Positions 1-9,445 are shown, counted from the first letter of the stretch. The stretch: DNA of 33,245 nucleotides from Thiotrichales bacterium (GCA_011389995.1 JAABTG010000042.1:1-33245), one strand, 5' to 3'. Program-made: numbers and translations. The notes: generated by a model not told the origin, from the sequence alone.

Positions 1-1
1 G

Positions 2-556
2 CCCGACCGCCATGACCACGTGGATATCGCCTTCGGCGGGGGACACCTCCTGCGCCTCCACGACCCGCGGCGCTTCGGCATCGTCACCTGGACCACCGCG
101 GATCCCCTGGCCCATGGTCTGCTGGCGCGCCTCGGGCCGGAGCCCCTGGAGGCAGGCTTCGACGGCGACCACCTGTACCTCGCCGGCCGCCACCGCCGGG
201 TGGCGGTGAAGTCCCTGCTGCTGGACGCCACGGTGGTGGCCGGGGTGGGCAATATCTACGCCAGCGAGGCCCTGTTCCGGGCCGGCATCCATCCCGCCCG
301 CCCGGCCGCGCGCATCTCCGTGATGCGTTACCGGCGCCTCGCCGCGGCCCTGCGCGAGGTGCTCACGGCGGCCGTCGCGGCGGGGGGCACCACCCTGCGG
401 GACTTCGTCGACGACGCCGGTCGCCCGGGCTATTTCGCCGTCAGCCTTAAGGCCTATGGCCGCGAAGGCCTGCCCTGCCACCGCTGCAATACCCCCATCA
501 GGCGGGTCACCCAGGCCCAACGCTCCACTTACTACTGCCCCCGCTGCCAGCGCTGA
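2..556 (+). CDS. mutM: Formamidopyrimidine-DNA glycosylase, 3' part (start lies left of the window)
   Basis: Base-excision repair glycosylase/AP lyase that removes 8-oxoguanine and formamidopyrimidines from DNA. The reading frame is open from base 2, so the N-terminal catalytic part (Pro2, Glu3) is outside the window. Visible are the end of the N-terminal beta domain (HDHVD, then DPRRFG), the helix-two-turn-helix region (VGNIYASEALF) and the C-terminal zinc finger, CxxC-x16-CxxC, ending in CPRCQR just before the TGA. The KSLLLDATVVAGVGNIY stretch is the standard MutM DNA-binding segment and suits MutM better than Nei. About 184 codons are present of the family's usual 270. The gene is followed by a 239-bp gap, so it is probably the last gene of its transcript. 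Confidence 0.96.
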   Translation, partial: PDRHDHVDIAFGGGHLLRLHDPRRFGIVTWTTADPLAHGLLARLGPEPLEAGFDGDHLYLAGRHRRVAVKSLLLDATVVAGVGNIYASEALFRAGIHPARPAARISVMRYRRLAAALREVLTAAVAAGGTTLRDFVDDAGRPGYFAVSLKAYGREGLPCHRCNTPIRRVTQAQRSTYYCPRCQR

Positions 557-619
557 TGATAACCTTGGCCCGGAAATACCGCCCGGCGGTGGCCATGCGC
601 CAGTTGAAAGGATGCCGCC

Positions 620-757
620 CTCTCAGAGGCACGGAGACACTGAGCACTACAAGGCCTTCGCCGCGCACGCAGGGTCCGTCCGGTCCTGCCCCGCCATACC
701 GTCCGGGGGGCCCGATCCATGTCTTTACTCTCCGTGCCTCCGTGCCTGCGTGAGAGA
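620..757. repeat. Intergenic inverted-repeat element with 8-bp periodic arms
   Basis: It occupies most of the mutM/NYN gap (557-795). The left arm (about 620-650) holds AGGCACGGAG at 627-636. The right arm (about 721-757) holds its exact complement CTCCGTGCCT at 730-739, and TCCGTGCC is repeated head to tail at 731-738 and 739-746. Similarity between arms extends beyond the core with mismatches (CTCTCA at the left, TGAGAGA at the right), so a transcript could fold into one long hairpin with a roughly 70-nt GC-rich loop. No coding potential is seen inside. A small hairpin (578-590, ACCGC/GCGGT) lies just after mutM but has no T-run. From memory, similar GGCACGGAG-type repeats are scattered in other environmental bacterial genomes; this is unverified. 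Confidence 0.6.
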
Positions 758-795
758 ATGTTTTCTCCCCATCCGATTCAACACAGGAGCCATTC

Positions 796-1674
796 GTGAC
801 ATCGCCATTGAAGGTCGGGGTCTTCGTCGACGCCGAGAACATCCGCATCAACGGCGGTTACGCCCTGCGCTACGACAACCTGCGGCGCTTCGCCGCCCGG
901 GACGGCGGCACCCTGCTGCGCCTCAATACCTACATCGCCTTCGACGGTGAGCGTGCCCAGGAGGACCACGATTACGCCCGCAAGGCCTACGCCTATCAGC
1001 AGATGGTGCGGGACTTCGGCTGGAAGATCACCGTCAAGTACGTCAAGCGCTACACCGACGACGAGGGCAACGTCACCACCAAGGCCAACGCGGACCTGGA
1101 CCTGGCGGTGGACGCCATGCTCCAGGCCGAGAATCTGGACCTGGTGTTGCTGGTGACCGGTGACGGCGATTTCCTGCAGCTGGTGAACGCGCTGCAGAAT
1201 CGCGGCTGCCGGGTGGAGCTGCTGGCCTTTCGCAACGTCTCCCGGGCCCTGCAGCGTCAGGTGGATGCCTTCTACTCCGGCTATCTCATCCCGGATCTCC
1301 TGCCCATCGCCTACGAGCCCCGCAACGCCTGGGGGGAACTGGGCTCCTGCGTGCGCGGCATCTGCAGCCGCTGGTTCCCGGACAAGGGATACGGCTTTCT
1401 CAACTACCTGAAGCGTATCGACGGCAACCTGTGGGTGACGGATCCCCGGGACCCCGATTCCCCCTTCGAGAGCGTGTTCTGCCATGCCAACGAGGTGGCG
1501 GACGAGGTGAGTACGGAGGACCTCATGAATCGCGAGACCATCCTCGAGTTCTATCTCCAGGAGAGCAGCCAGAAGGAAGAGGGCAAGGTGGCCCAGAACG
1601 TGCGGCTGGTCTACAACCCGGGGCGCGCCGGGACCGCCACGGCGCCGCCGGCGAGGCTGCGAAACGGGGCGTGA
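796..1674 (+). CDS. NYN-domain putative ribonuclease with C-terminal cold-shock-like domain
   Basis: 292 aa, GTG start chosen because AGGAG (785-789) sits 6 nt upstream. Residues 5-165 are a NYN (LabA/DUF88, PIN-like) domain. The expected acidic metal-binding residues are present: D12 and N15 in FVDAENIR, D100, D102 and D106 in the ADLDLAVDAM stretch, and D123/D125 in TGDGDF. This predicts a magnesium-dependent RNase, although the substrate is unknown. Residues 187-275 resemble a degenerate cold-shock fold: KGYGF at 197-201 aligns with the RNP1-like KGFGFI, followed by a VFCH segment like VFVH and a final AQNV motif. The C-terminal domain probably binds single-stranded RNA. No transmembrane segment is seen. 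A 75-bp gap separates it from the next gene, which may be cotranscribed. Confidence 0.85.
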   Translation: MTSPLKVGVFVDAENIRINGGYALRYDNLRRFAARDGGTLLRLNTYIAFDGERAQEDHDYARKAYAYQQMVRDFGWKITVKYVKRYTDDEGNVTTKANADLDLAVDAMLQAENLDLVLLVTGDGDFLQLVNALQNRGCRVELLAFRNVSRALQRQVDAFYSGYLIPDLLPIAYEPRNAWGELGSCVRGICSRWFPDKGYGFLNYLKRIDGNLWVTDPRDPDSPFESVFCHANEVADEVSTEDLMNRETILEFYLQESSQKEEGKVAQNVRLVYNPGRAGTATAPPARLRNGA

Positions 1675-1749
1675 GGTCATGAAGGGCGCCCCTTTGTCCC
1701 CTGCCGCCCCCGCGCATGATTCCCGGGCCGCAGGGCCCTAGGCGGCGCC

Positions 1750-2685
1750 ATGGCGGTGCACTGTTACGCCCTGCGTCGCCTCGGTCCCTTCCGCGGGACC
1801 CTGCAGGTGGTGCAGGTGGAGGACGGGCGCGCCTTCAGCGCCAACGGCGAGAACTGGAAGGTGGAGCTGCTGTCCCGCAAGCCCGTGCGCCTGTCGGGGC
1901 CGTGGGGGGATCTCGGCCCCGCCGCCGCCGAGCGCCGCTACTTCACCTTCGGGCTGTGGTCGCGACGGGGTGGCCTGGAGCGGGCGCCCCTGAACGCCAT
2001 CCTCGGCGATCAGTCGGACCATCCGGCCCTCGCCCCGTTGCTGGAGGCCCTGGAGGGCACGCCACCCCTGCCTTTCGAACTGGCGGATGGCCTGGAGTTG
2101 TGGCTGCTGGACGCGACCGACGGGCTGCCCCTCGCCCTGCTGCGCAGCCAGGTGGGTGACGATGCGCCGCCCCCCGTGCCCCGCACCCAGCTAGCCTGGC
2201 GTGCCCTCAGCCACGATGCCGGCGGCGCCGCGGCGGCGCCGGTGGCGGGCCAACCGGACGAAGAACTGACGGGCCATGGCGCGCCGGCCCTGGAACAGCA
2301 GGTGATTGCCCGGGCGGGCGGCGTGGCGCGACGAGCCCAATGGTTCCGCCGCACCGCCCACGGCGGACAGGGCCTCGGCGTGCTCGGAGAGGCCAGCGGG
2401 GAGGGCCGCCTCCTGCCGGCGACCGCCTTTCCCCCCCTGCTGGTACGCGAGGCCTGGCCGGAGGAGGCCCAGCAGCGGCGCATGGACGCCTACGTGCGCC
2501 GCCTGGCCGCCGCCCTCCTCACCCTGCCCCTGGAGCCGCCACTGCGGCGGCGCCTGGAGCAATGGGCGGCACGACATCCGCGGCGACTCTATGGCTATCA
2601 CCGGCTGCTGCCCGCCGTGGTGGACCGGGAGCGGGTCAACGCCGCCCTGGTGGCGGCCCGCCTGGAGCTCGCGGCGGGCGACTGA
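1750..2685 (+). CDS. Uncharacterised 311-aa protein
   Basis: I do not recognise a family. The protein appears cytosolic: no signal peptide and no hydrophobic segment long enough for a membrane span. An N-terminal beta-rich part (residues 1-60) is followed by Ala/Pro-rich low-complexity sequence around residues 140-185. The C-terminal third (about 235-305) is helical and arginine-rich, with a distinctive RRLYGYHRLLP segment. Codon use and third-position GC match the neighbours, and the frame stays open for 936 bp while the antisense frames are shorter, so it is very probably a real gene. The start ATG at 1750 lacks a good ribosome-binding site, so the start could be wrong. It follows the NYN gene in the same direction and could work with it; that is only a positional argument. 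Confidence 0.75.
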   Translation: MAVHCYALRRLGPFRGTLQVVQVEDGRAFSANGENWKVELLSRKPVRLSGPWGDLGPAAAERRYFTFGLWSRRGGLERAPLNAILGDQSDHPALAPLLEALEGTPPLPFELADGLELWLLDATDGLPLALLRSQVGDDAPPPVPRTQLAWRALSHDAGGAAAAPVAGQPDEELTGHGAPALEQQVIARAGGVARRAQWFRRTAHGGQGLGVLGEASGEGRLLPATAFPPLLVREAWPEEAQQRRMDAYVRRLAAALLTLPLEPPLRRRLEQWAARHPRRLYGYHRLLPAVVDRERVNAALVAARLELAAGD

Positions 2686-2687
2686 CC

Positions 2688-3341
2688 TCACACGGAGACG
2701 TTTACCATCCCACCCGCGGCATTGCCCTCGGGCGCCACGCCGAAGGCCCGCGCCAGCTGGCGTCCCATGGCCGCCGCGGTGTCTGCGACGGCCCCGCCGG
2801 CCTCCTCGCGACGCTGCTCCCGCAACTGTGCCTGGGCCTCCAGCTCCATGGCCCGCGCCTGGGCGGCCACCTGCCGATCCTGGGGGGAGGGGTCCGCGGG
2901 AGCGGTTGCGGCCCGCTGGATACGCCGCGCCTTCACCACCGTGGCGGCGGGGTCGTTGGCAACCCGCGAGGTATCGATGGCCACCTCGCCCGCCACCGCA
3001 TAGAGGCGCCCGTCCGGCCCTTCCTGGAACTGAAAGCTGGCACCCCCGCGGGCGAGGCCGCCGGCGGCGGCCAGGTGGGCCTGCTCATGGGCGCGCACCT
3101 GGCGGTCGATGGCCTTCAGACGGGCCACCTCGCGCTGCTGCTCCAGGGTCAGCCGGCCGTCGCCGCCGTGGGCGGCCGGGCCCGCCGCCGTCCCGCCCCG
3201 CCGGGTTTCCCCTGGGGCGGCGGCCCGGCCGTCCGCGGCGCCTGGTCCCGGCGCAGACTCCTGACCCGCCGGTACGGCGGCGGAAACGGGCCGGGCCGGA
3301 CGCGGCAGGGGATGGGCGGGCGGGACCGCGGGGCCGATCAT
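2688..3341 (-). CDS. Putative metalloprotease of the SprA-related / CJM1_0395 type
   Basis: 217 aa. The first 60 residues are Pro/Ala/Gly-rich and probably unstructured. The conserved core starts around residue 64 (LTLEQQREVARLKAIDRQVR) and runs into HEQAH at residues 85-89, an HExxH zinc-protease motif, then GPDGRLYAVAGEV, an IDTSR segment and a PSPQDRQVAAQA helix. This order is characteristic of the SprA-related putative metalloprotease family, whose substrate is not known to me. No signal peptide is apparent. The ATG at 3341 has no clear ribosome-binding site; a downstream start inside the low-complexity region is possible. It converges on the 311-aa gene with only 2 bp between the stop codons. 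Confidence 0.8.
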   Translation of the reverse strand: MIGPAVPPAHPLPRPARPVSAAVPAGQESAPGPGAADGRAAAPGETRRGGTAAGPAAHGGDGRLTLEQQREVARLKAIDRQVRAHEQAHLAAAGGLARGGASFQFQEGPDGRLYAVAGEVAIDTSRVANDPAATVVKARRIQRAATAPADPSPQDRQVAAQARAMELEAQAQLREQRREEAGGAVADTAAAMGRQLARAFGVAPEGNAAGGMVNVSV

Positions 3342-3420
3342 GGGCGGGACCGGGTTTGTGCGGCGGGCGGCGCGGGGTAACCGTGGACCGCCGGGCGCCG
3401 GGATGGGGGGACCGGCCCCA

Positions 3421-5111
3421 TCAACGCACCTCGGCCAGCCCCTCGCCCCGGGGATCCGAGGCGGCGGAGAAGCGGCCGCTCCGGCGCTCCCGCATCACCG
3501 CCTGCATGTTGCCGTAGGTGGAGTCCAGGGCCTGCAGGCGGTGGCCCCGGGCCTCCAGTTCCCGTTGCACGTCCGGGGCGATGGCGCCGGGCTCGAACTG
3601 CACCACGTCCGGCAGGAACTGGTGGTGGAAGCGGGGCCGCGCCACCCAGCTGGCGGGGCCGTTGCCGCGGGCGAAATCCAGGGCCCCCAGCAACACCATG
3701 GTGATGATGCGGCTGCCCCCCGGCGTGCCCAGGACGCCGATGCGGTCCGGCCCCTCCACGAAGGTGGGGCTCATGCTGGACAGCGGTCGCTTGCCCGGCT
3801 CCACGGCGTTGGCGCGCCCGCCCACCAGGCCGTAGACGTTGGGCACCCCGGGCTTGGCCACGAAGTCGTCCATCTCGTCGTTCAACAGCACCCCGGTGCC
3901 CGCCGCCACGAAGCCGGAGCCGAAGGGATAGTTGATGCTGAGGGTGGCGGCCACCCGGTTGCCGGCGTCGTCCATGATGGAGAAATGGGTGGTATGCGTG
4001 CCCGCGGGCTGCGGCGGGAAGTCGGGAGTGGGGATATGGGCCCGCTGCCCGGGGCTGATCTGGCGGACGAGGCGGTGGGCATAGGCCGGGCTGGTGAGGC
4101 GGGCCACCGGCACCGCCGTGTAATCCGGGTCCCCCAGATACACCGCGCGGTCGCGATAGGCGAACCGCATGGCCTCCACCATGTAATGGACGGCGTCGGC
4201 CTCGGACAGGTCGCCGAGAGGCAGGTCTTCCAGCATATGCACCATGGTGGCCAGGGCCACGCCGCCGGAGGAGGGCGGGGACGCCGACACCACGCGGATG
4301 TCCCCCAGCCGGCTTACCACCGGGGCGCGTTCCCGTACCCGATACGCCGCCAGATCCGCGGCCGACCAGATGCCCCCGTGGTCCACCACCGCGTCCACCA
4401 GGGCGGCGGCCACCTCGCCATCATAAAAGCCCCCCCGGCCCTCGGCCCCGAGGCGGCGCAGGGTGGCGGCGAGATCGGGCTGGCGGATCAGGGCGCCCTC
4501 CCCGGGCACCTCCCCGGCGTCCAGGAAGATGGCCGCGCTGGCGGCATAGTCGTTCAGGACATCTTTTCTGAATGTGGCCATGGCGCGATAGTGTGCGCTC
4601 ACTTCGAAGCCCTCTTCGGCCCACTGTATGGCCGGCTCCAGGACGCGCGCCAGGGGCAGGCGGCCGTAGCCCTCGGAGAGGTGGACGAGGGCCGCCGGCA
4701 GCCCCGGGATCCCCGCCGCCAGGGGCCCGTCCACGGAGGCCCCGGGCACCACCTCGCCGTCGGCGTCCACATAGAGGTCGGGATGGGCCGCGGCGGGGGC
4801 GGTCTCACGGCCGTCCACCATCACCTGGTGACCGTCCTGCTGGCGGTGAAGGAGGAAGAATCCGCCGCCCCCCAGGCCCGAGCCGAAGGGCTCCACCACC
4901 GCCAGGGTGGCGGCCACCGCCACCGCGGCGTCGAAGGCGTTGCCACCGGCCGCCAGGATGGCGTGGCCGGCCCGGGTGGCCTCGGGACGGGCGGAGGCGA
5001 TGGCCCCGGCGCCGTGGGCCGCCGGTACCGCCAGCGCCAACAGCAACAGCAGCCCCGGCCCCAGGCCGCTCGGGGACGGCCAGCGGCGACGGCCCATCGA
5101 CACCACCATCA

Positions 5112-5112
<1 letters not shown>
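3421..5112 (-). CDS. ggt: Gamma-glutamyltransferase (glutathione hydrolase)
   Basis: 563 aa, close to the usual 560-580. It is an Ntn-hydrolase made as a periplasmic proenzyme that cleaves itself and then hydrolyses or transfers the gamma-glutamyl group of glutathione. Residues 1-35 form a signal peptide (MGRRR, then an LLLLLALAVPAAHG core). The self-cleavage nucleophile is the first Thr of TTHFS, about residue 374, and begins the small subunit; PLSSMSPT and GTPGGSR, the substrate-binding motifs, follow. The ATG at 5112 was chosen because it overlaps the ferredoxin stop as TGATG, a translational coupling arrangement. A longer open frame upstream just runs antisense-free through the ferredoxin gene and is spurious. 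ATG at 5097 is an alternative start. Confidence 0.93.
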
Positions 5113-5961
<849 letters not shown>

Positions 5962-5969
5962 TTACTCCT

Positions 5970-6536
5970 TCACGCCGCTGCCGCCAAGGCGAAGTGGACC
6001 TGGCCGGCGGTGCCCCGGCGGATCAGGGACCAGCCCTCCGGGACGACGAAATCCGGCTCGTCGTCCTCCATATAGATACGCCCCCGGGGGGCCACCAGGC
6101 CATGCTGATGGATCAGCTTAACCGACTTCTCCAGCAGATCCCCACCATAAGGGGGGTCGAGAAAGATGATGTCGAAGACCCCCGGGGCGGTGGGGAGCCA
6201 GTCCAGGGCAGCCGCATGCACCACCTCCAGTTCCGCGCCGAGGCGGTCGCGTCCCTGGCGCAGGCGTTCCACGGCCGACCCGTCGCGCTCCACCAGGACC
6301 GCGCCCGCCGCGCCCCGCGACACGGCCTCGAAACCCAGCGCCCCGCTGCCGGCGAACAGGTCGAGGCAGCGGGCCCCGGCCACCCCGGGGCCGAGCCAGT
6401 TGAAGAGGGTCTCGCGAACCCGATCGGGGGTGGGCCGCAGGCCCTCGCCATCGGCCACGGGCAGCCGCGTGCCCCGCCAGCGCCCGCCGATGATGCGCAC
6501 CTGTCCGGCCCGCTGCCGTGGGCGGGGCCGGCTCAT
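5970..6536 (-). CDS. rsmD: 16S rRNA (guanine(966)-N(2))-methyltransferase
   Basis: 188 aa. It methylates G966 of 16S rRNA in the 30S subunit using S-adenosylmethionine. The family signature LRPTPDRVRETLFNWL lies at residues 33-48, the SAM-binding motif DLFAGSG at 59-65 and the catalytic DPPY at 127-130. The N-terminal IIGGRWRG segment is also typical. The start ATG overlaps the stop of the upstream M16 peptidase gene by 4 bp (ATGA), which supports translational coupling. Confidence 0.96.
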   Translation of the reverse strand: MSRPRPRQRAGQVRIIGGRWRGTRLPVADGEGLRPTPDRVRETLFNWLGPGVAGARCLDLFAGSGALGFEAVSRGAAGAVLVERDGSAVERLRQGRDRLGAELEVVHAAALDWLPTAPGVFDIIFLDPPYGGDLLEKSVKLIHQHGLVAPRGRIYMEDDEPDFVVPEGWSLIRRGTAGQVHFALAAAA

Positions 6537-7879
6537 TCCCCGTCGTGCACCACCACGCCGAGGGCCTCGCGCTGGGCGGCATCGAGGTCGCCGGCCAGCA
6601 CCCTGACGAAGGCCGCGGGGTCCACCCGCCGTGCGAAGGCCTCCCGTACCTGGGCCGCGGTCACCCGCTCCACCCGCGCGGTGAAGGTATCCAGGTAATC
6701 CAGGGGCAGATCGTAGAAGCCCATCATCGCCAGGTAGCTGCCGATCTTGGCGTTGCTCTCCACCCGCAGGGGGAAACCGTTGACGATATTGTCCTTGGCG
6801 GCCTCGAGCTCGTCCTCATCGGGCCCCGCCGCCACGAACCCGGCCAGGACTTCCTCCACCACCGCCATGGCCTCGCCGGCATTGGCGGCCTTGGTCTGCA
6901 GGCTTACCTTGAAGGGGCCTTCATCGCGCATGGGGATGAAACCGCTGGATACGCTGTAGGACAGGCCGCGCTCCTCCCGCACCGCCTTGGCCAGGCGGGA
7001 GACGAGACCCGAGCCACCGAGGATATGATTGCCCAGATAGAGGGGAAAATAGTCCGGGTCGCCGCGGCGCATGCCGCGCTGCCCCATCAGCAGATGCACC
7101 TGTTCCGCCGGATACTCGATGAGCAGGGTGGCGCCGGTGGCCGCTCCCGGCCCCTCCGGCGGCGGCGCCCGCTCGCCCCGGGGCAGCCCGGCCAGCAACT
7201 CCTCCACCAGGGTCTGGGCATCGGCCCGCCCGATGTCCCCCACCACCGCCACCACGGCATTGGCGGCCACGTAGTAGCGCTCATGAAAGGCCTTCAGGGC
7301 ATCCTGGGTGATGCCCTCCAGGGAGGCCTCGGTACCCCCCGGGTGGGCCCCGTAGGGATGGTCCGGGTAGAGGGACTCGTAGAAGGCGCGGTTCGCCAGC
7401 TCACCGGGGGACTGGCGGGTCTGCATGAGGGCGGACCGCATCTGGTTGCGGATGCGCTCCACGGCAGTGGCGGGGAAATCCGGCCGGGCCACCAGCCGCG
7501 CCAACAGGGCCGTCGCCGGGGCCAGCTTGTCGGCGGCGCTGAGGCTGCGCAGGGACACCGATGCCATGTCCCGCTGGGAGGAGAATCCCGTAACGGCCCC
7601 CAGATCCTCGAAGCCGGTGGCGATGGCGTCGGCATCGAGGCCGTCGGCCCCCTCCTCTAGCAGCCCGTTCACCATGCGGGCCAGGCCATCGCGCTCGCCG
7701 TCGCGGGCGGCACCGGCGTCGAACACCAGTTCCACGTCCACCATGGGGATCTCGGGGGCGTGGACGTACAGCACCCGCGCCCCCTGTTCGCTGCCCCAGG
7801 ATTCGATGGCGGGCAGGGCGCGGGCCGGCAGGGCCGCCGCCACCATGAGCAGCATGGCCAGGAGGGGTCTAATGGACAC
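6533..7879 (-). CDS. M16 family peptidase-like protein, non-catalytic partner
   Basis: 448 aa with a GTG start. Residues 1-24 look like a signal peptide (LLAMLLMVAAALPARA), so the protein is probably periplasmic. It has the two-lobe insulinase/pitrilysin fold pattern, but where HxxEH should be there is GLARMVNGLLEEG, so the zinc site is absent. The C-terminal ERGLSYSVSS segment carries the conserved Arg/Tyr-type region that such partners use to hold the substrate. It overlaps the upstream M16 gene by 11 bp. Known M16B heterodimers pair one zinc subunit with one Arg/Tyr subunit, and this gene pair fits that layout. The substrate is unknown. Confidence 0.9.
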   Translation of the reverse strand: MSIRPLLAMLLMVAAALPARALPAIESWGSEQGARVLYVHAPEIPMVDVELVFDAGAARDGERDGLARMVNGLLEEGADGLDADAIATGFEDLGAVTGFSSQRDMASVSLRSLSAADKLAPATALLARLVARPDFPATAVERIRNQMRSALMQTRQSPGELANRAFYESLYPDHPYGAHPGGTEASLEGITQDALKAFHERYYVAANAVVAVVGDIGRADAQTLVEELLAGLPRGERAPPPEGPGAATGATLLIEYPAEQVHLLMGQRGMRRGDPDYFPLYLGNHILGGSGLVSRLAKAVREERGLSYSVSSGFIPMRDEGPFKVSLQTKAANAGEAMAVVEEVLAGFVAAGPDEDELEAAKDNIVNGFPLRVESNAKIGSYLAMMGFYDLPLDYLDTFTARVERVTAAQVREAFARRVDPAAFVRVLAGDLDAAQREALGVVVHDGE

Positions 7880-9269
7880 GGGCGTTACCTCCCTGGCTCG
7901 GGGACGAAGGCGCCCGCCCGGCCACGGTCCGGGTCTCCATGGATTGGGGATCCAGACGGGCCACCGTCAGGGCATCGGCCACCAGATAGCGCCGGGCCAC
8001 GGCCTGTACCTGCTCGGCCGTGACCGCCCGCACCGCATCCACGAAGGCGTCATCGAGGCGCCAGTCCAGGCCGATGGTCTCCAGCATGCCGAGGCGCAGG
8101 GCCTGGTAGAACACGGAGTCACGCTGGAACACGTCCTCGGCCACCACCTGGGTCTTGACCCGTTCCAGTTCGTCGTCGCTGACGGGCTCCCGACGCAGGC
8201 GCTCCACCACCCCCTCGAGGGCCGTCTCCAGTCGTGCCACCGGAACACCATCGGCGGGGAGGCCGCTGAGGGTGAACAGGCCGGGCAGGCGCTGATAAAG
8301 GGAGTAGTCCGCCGAGGCGCTGGCGGCCACCTCGGCCCCGCGCACCAGCTCGCGCTGGAGCCGCGCGCTGGAGCCGCCGTCGAGGATGGCCGCCAGCACG
8401 GTGAGGGCATAGGGCTCCCATGCCTCCCCGGCGGTCTGGATATTGGGCGTCTTGTAGCCCATCACCAGGTAAGGCAGGCGGGCGGGGATGCTCATCTCGA
8501 TGTGGCGGGGCCCGGTCTGGGCCGGCTCACGCCGGGGCTTGGGCGGCGCGGTCCCGGCCGCGGGGATGGCGCCGAAATGCTTCTCCGCCAGGGCCCGCAC
8601 CGCGCCGGGCTCGACGTCGCCCGCCACCACCAGCACCGCGTTGTCCGGGGCGTACCAGCGCTCATACCAGGCCGCGAGGTCCTCGACGGTGTAGTTCTGG
8701 ATGTCGTTCATCCAGCCGATCACCGGGTGGCCATAGGGGCCGGCCACATAGGCCGCCGCCATGAACTGCTCGTACAACCGCGAATTGGGGCGGTCCTCGG
8801 TGCGCAGCCGGCGCTCCTCCGCCACCACGTCACGCTCCTTGAGAAACTCCTCGCGGTCCAGCAACAACCCCCTCATGCGGTCCGCCTCCAGGCGGAAGGC
8901 CAGCTCGAGTTTGTCCACACCGAGCTTCTGATAGTAGGCGGTGTAATCCCGCCCGGTGAAGGCGTTGTCGCTGGCGCCGGCCTCGGCCAGCAGCCGGGAG
9001 AACTCCCCCGGGCCGTAGCGCTCGGTGCCCTTGAACATCATATGCTCGAGCATGTGGGACAGGCCCGTGATGCCGCCATGCTCGTAGCTCGCCCCCACCT
9101 TGTACCAAAGCTGGGACACCGCCACCGGTGCGCGATGGTCCTCCTTCACCAGCACCTTGAGCCCGTTGTCCAATACGAACTCGCTGACGGCCCCGGCCTT
9201 CGGGGCGTGCCAGGGCAGGGCCAGAAGGGTGGCCAACAGCAGGTAAATCAGGGGTCGAGCTGTCCTCAT
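7869..9269 (-). CDS. M16 family zinc peptidase, catalytic subunit
   Basis: 466 aa. Residues 1-27 are a signal peptide (LIYLLLATLLALPWHA), predicting a periplasmic protease. The inverted zinc motif HxxEH is H72-M-L-E75-H76, and the third ligand is E152 in AEERR, 76 residues later, the spacing expected for M16B. The N-terminal lobe also has the NAFTGRDYTAYY substrate-strand motif. I chose ATG 9269 because it precedes the signal peptide directly; the open frame continues upstream to 9470 but that part has no M16 similarity and would overlap the ftsY start. It is the first gene of a leftward run (M16, M16, rsmD, coaD, ferredoxin, ggt). Confidence 0.93.
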   Translation of the reverse strand: MRTARPLIYLLLATLLALPWHAPKAGAVSEFVLDNGLKVLVKEDHRAPVAVSQLWYKVGASYEHGGITGLSHMLEHMMFKGTERYGPGEFSRLLAEAGASDNAFTGRDYTAYYQKLGVDKLELAFRLEADRMRGLLLDREEFLKERDVVAEERRLRTEDRPNSRLYEQFMAAAYVAGPYGHPVIGWMNDIQNYTVEDLAAWYERWYAPDNAVLVVAGDVEPGAVRALAEKHFGAIPAAGTAPPKPRREPAQTGPRHIEMSIPARLPYLVMGYKTPNIQTAGEAWEPYALTVLAAILDGGSSARLQRELVRGAEVAASASADYSLYQRLPGLFTLSGLPADGVPVARLETALEGVVERLRREPVSDDELERVKTQVVAEDVFQRDSVFYQALRLGMLETIGLDWRLDDAFVDAVRAVTAEQVQAVARRYLVADALTVARLDPQSMETRTVAGRAPSSPSQGGNARVH

Positions 9270-9297
9270 GACGATTTCAGGGCTCCGAGGGTTGTGA

Positions 9298-9303
9298 AAT
9301 ATA
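9298..9303 (-). promoter_or_regulatory. Possible -10 element for the M16-rsmD-coaD run
   Basis: TATATT on the minus strand lies 28 bp before the M16 start codon, in the 176-bp gap divergent from ftsY. No good -35 is seen at 16-18 bp spacing, so this is a weak call. Confidence 0.3.
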
Positions 9304-9361
9304 CTCCGGGAAACGACGCCGGCGGACCCGGTGGCCCGGGGCGCCCGGCGCCCGGCGGTGA

Positions 9362-9377
9362 GCCGTCGCGCGACGGC
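9362..9377. repeat. Perfect 16-bp palindrome upstream of ftsY
   Basis: GCCGTCGCGCGACGGC is its own reverse complement. It ends 21 bp before the candidate extended -10 of ftsY, where an operator would overlap the -35 region. High local GC makes chance palindromes more likely, so a function is only possible. Confidence 0.5.
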
Positions 9378-9398
9378 GAAATGGGCTCGCGACAAAGA

Positions 9399-9407
9399 TG
9401 GTAGGAT
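9399..9407 (+). promoter_or_regulatory. Candidate extended -10 promoter for ftsY
   Basis: TGGTAGGAT fits the extended -10 pattern TGn-TATAAT (4 of 6 in the hexamer). The -35 region is poor, as is common for extended -10 promoters. The predicted start site near 9414 would give a leader of about 32 nt before the ATG at 9446 and rules out use of the earlier in-frame ATG at 9398. Confidence 0.4.
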
Positions 9408-9445
9408 ACGCGCGCTCGCAAGAAAAAGACCCTCCCCATAAGCAT

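Noticed and set aside
731-757. Short repeats at 731-757 as a CRISPR fragment
   Set aside because: Units are 8 bp, directly abutting and without spacers; they are part of the inverted-repeat arm.
1679-1741. Possible 20-codon peptide between the NYN gene and the 311-aa gene
   Set aside because: It has no ribosome-binding site, no hydrophobic or conserved pattern, and is too short to judge.
7425-9404. 659-aa plus-strand open frame antisense to the M16 peptidases
   Set aside because: The opposite strand carries the zinc motif and signal peptide; this frame has only low-complexity sequence.
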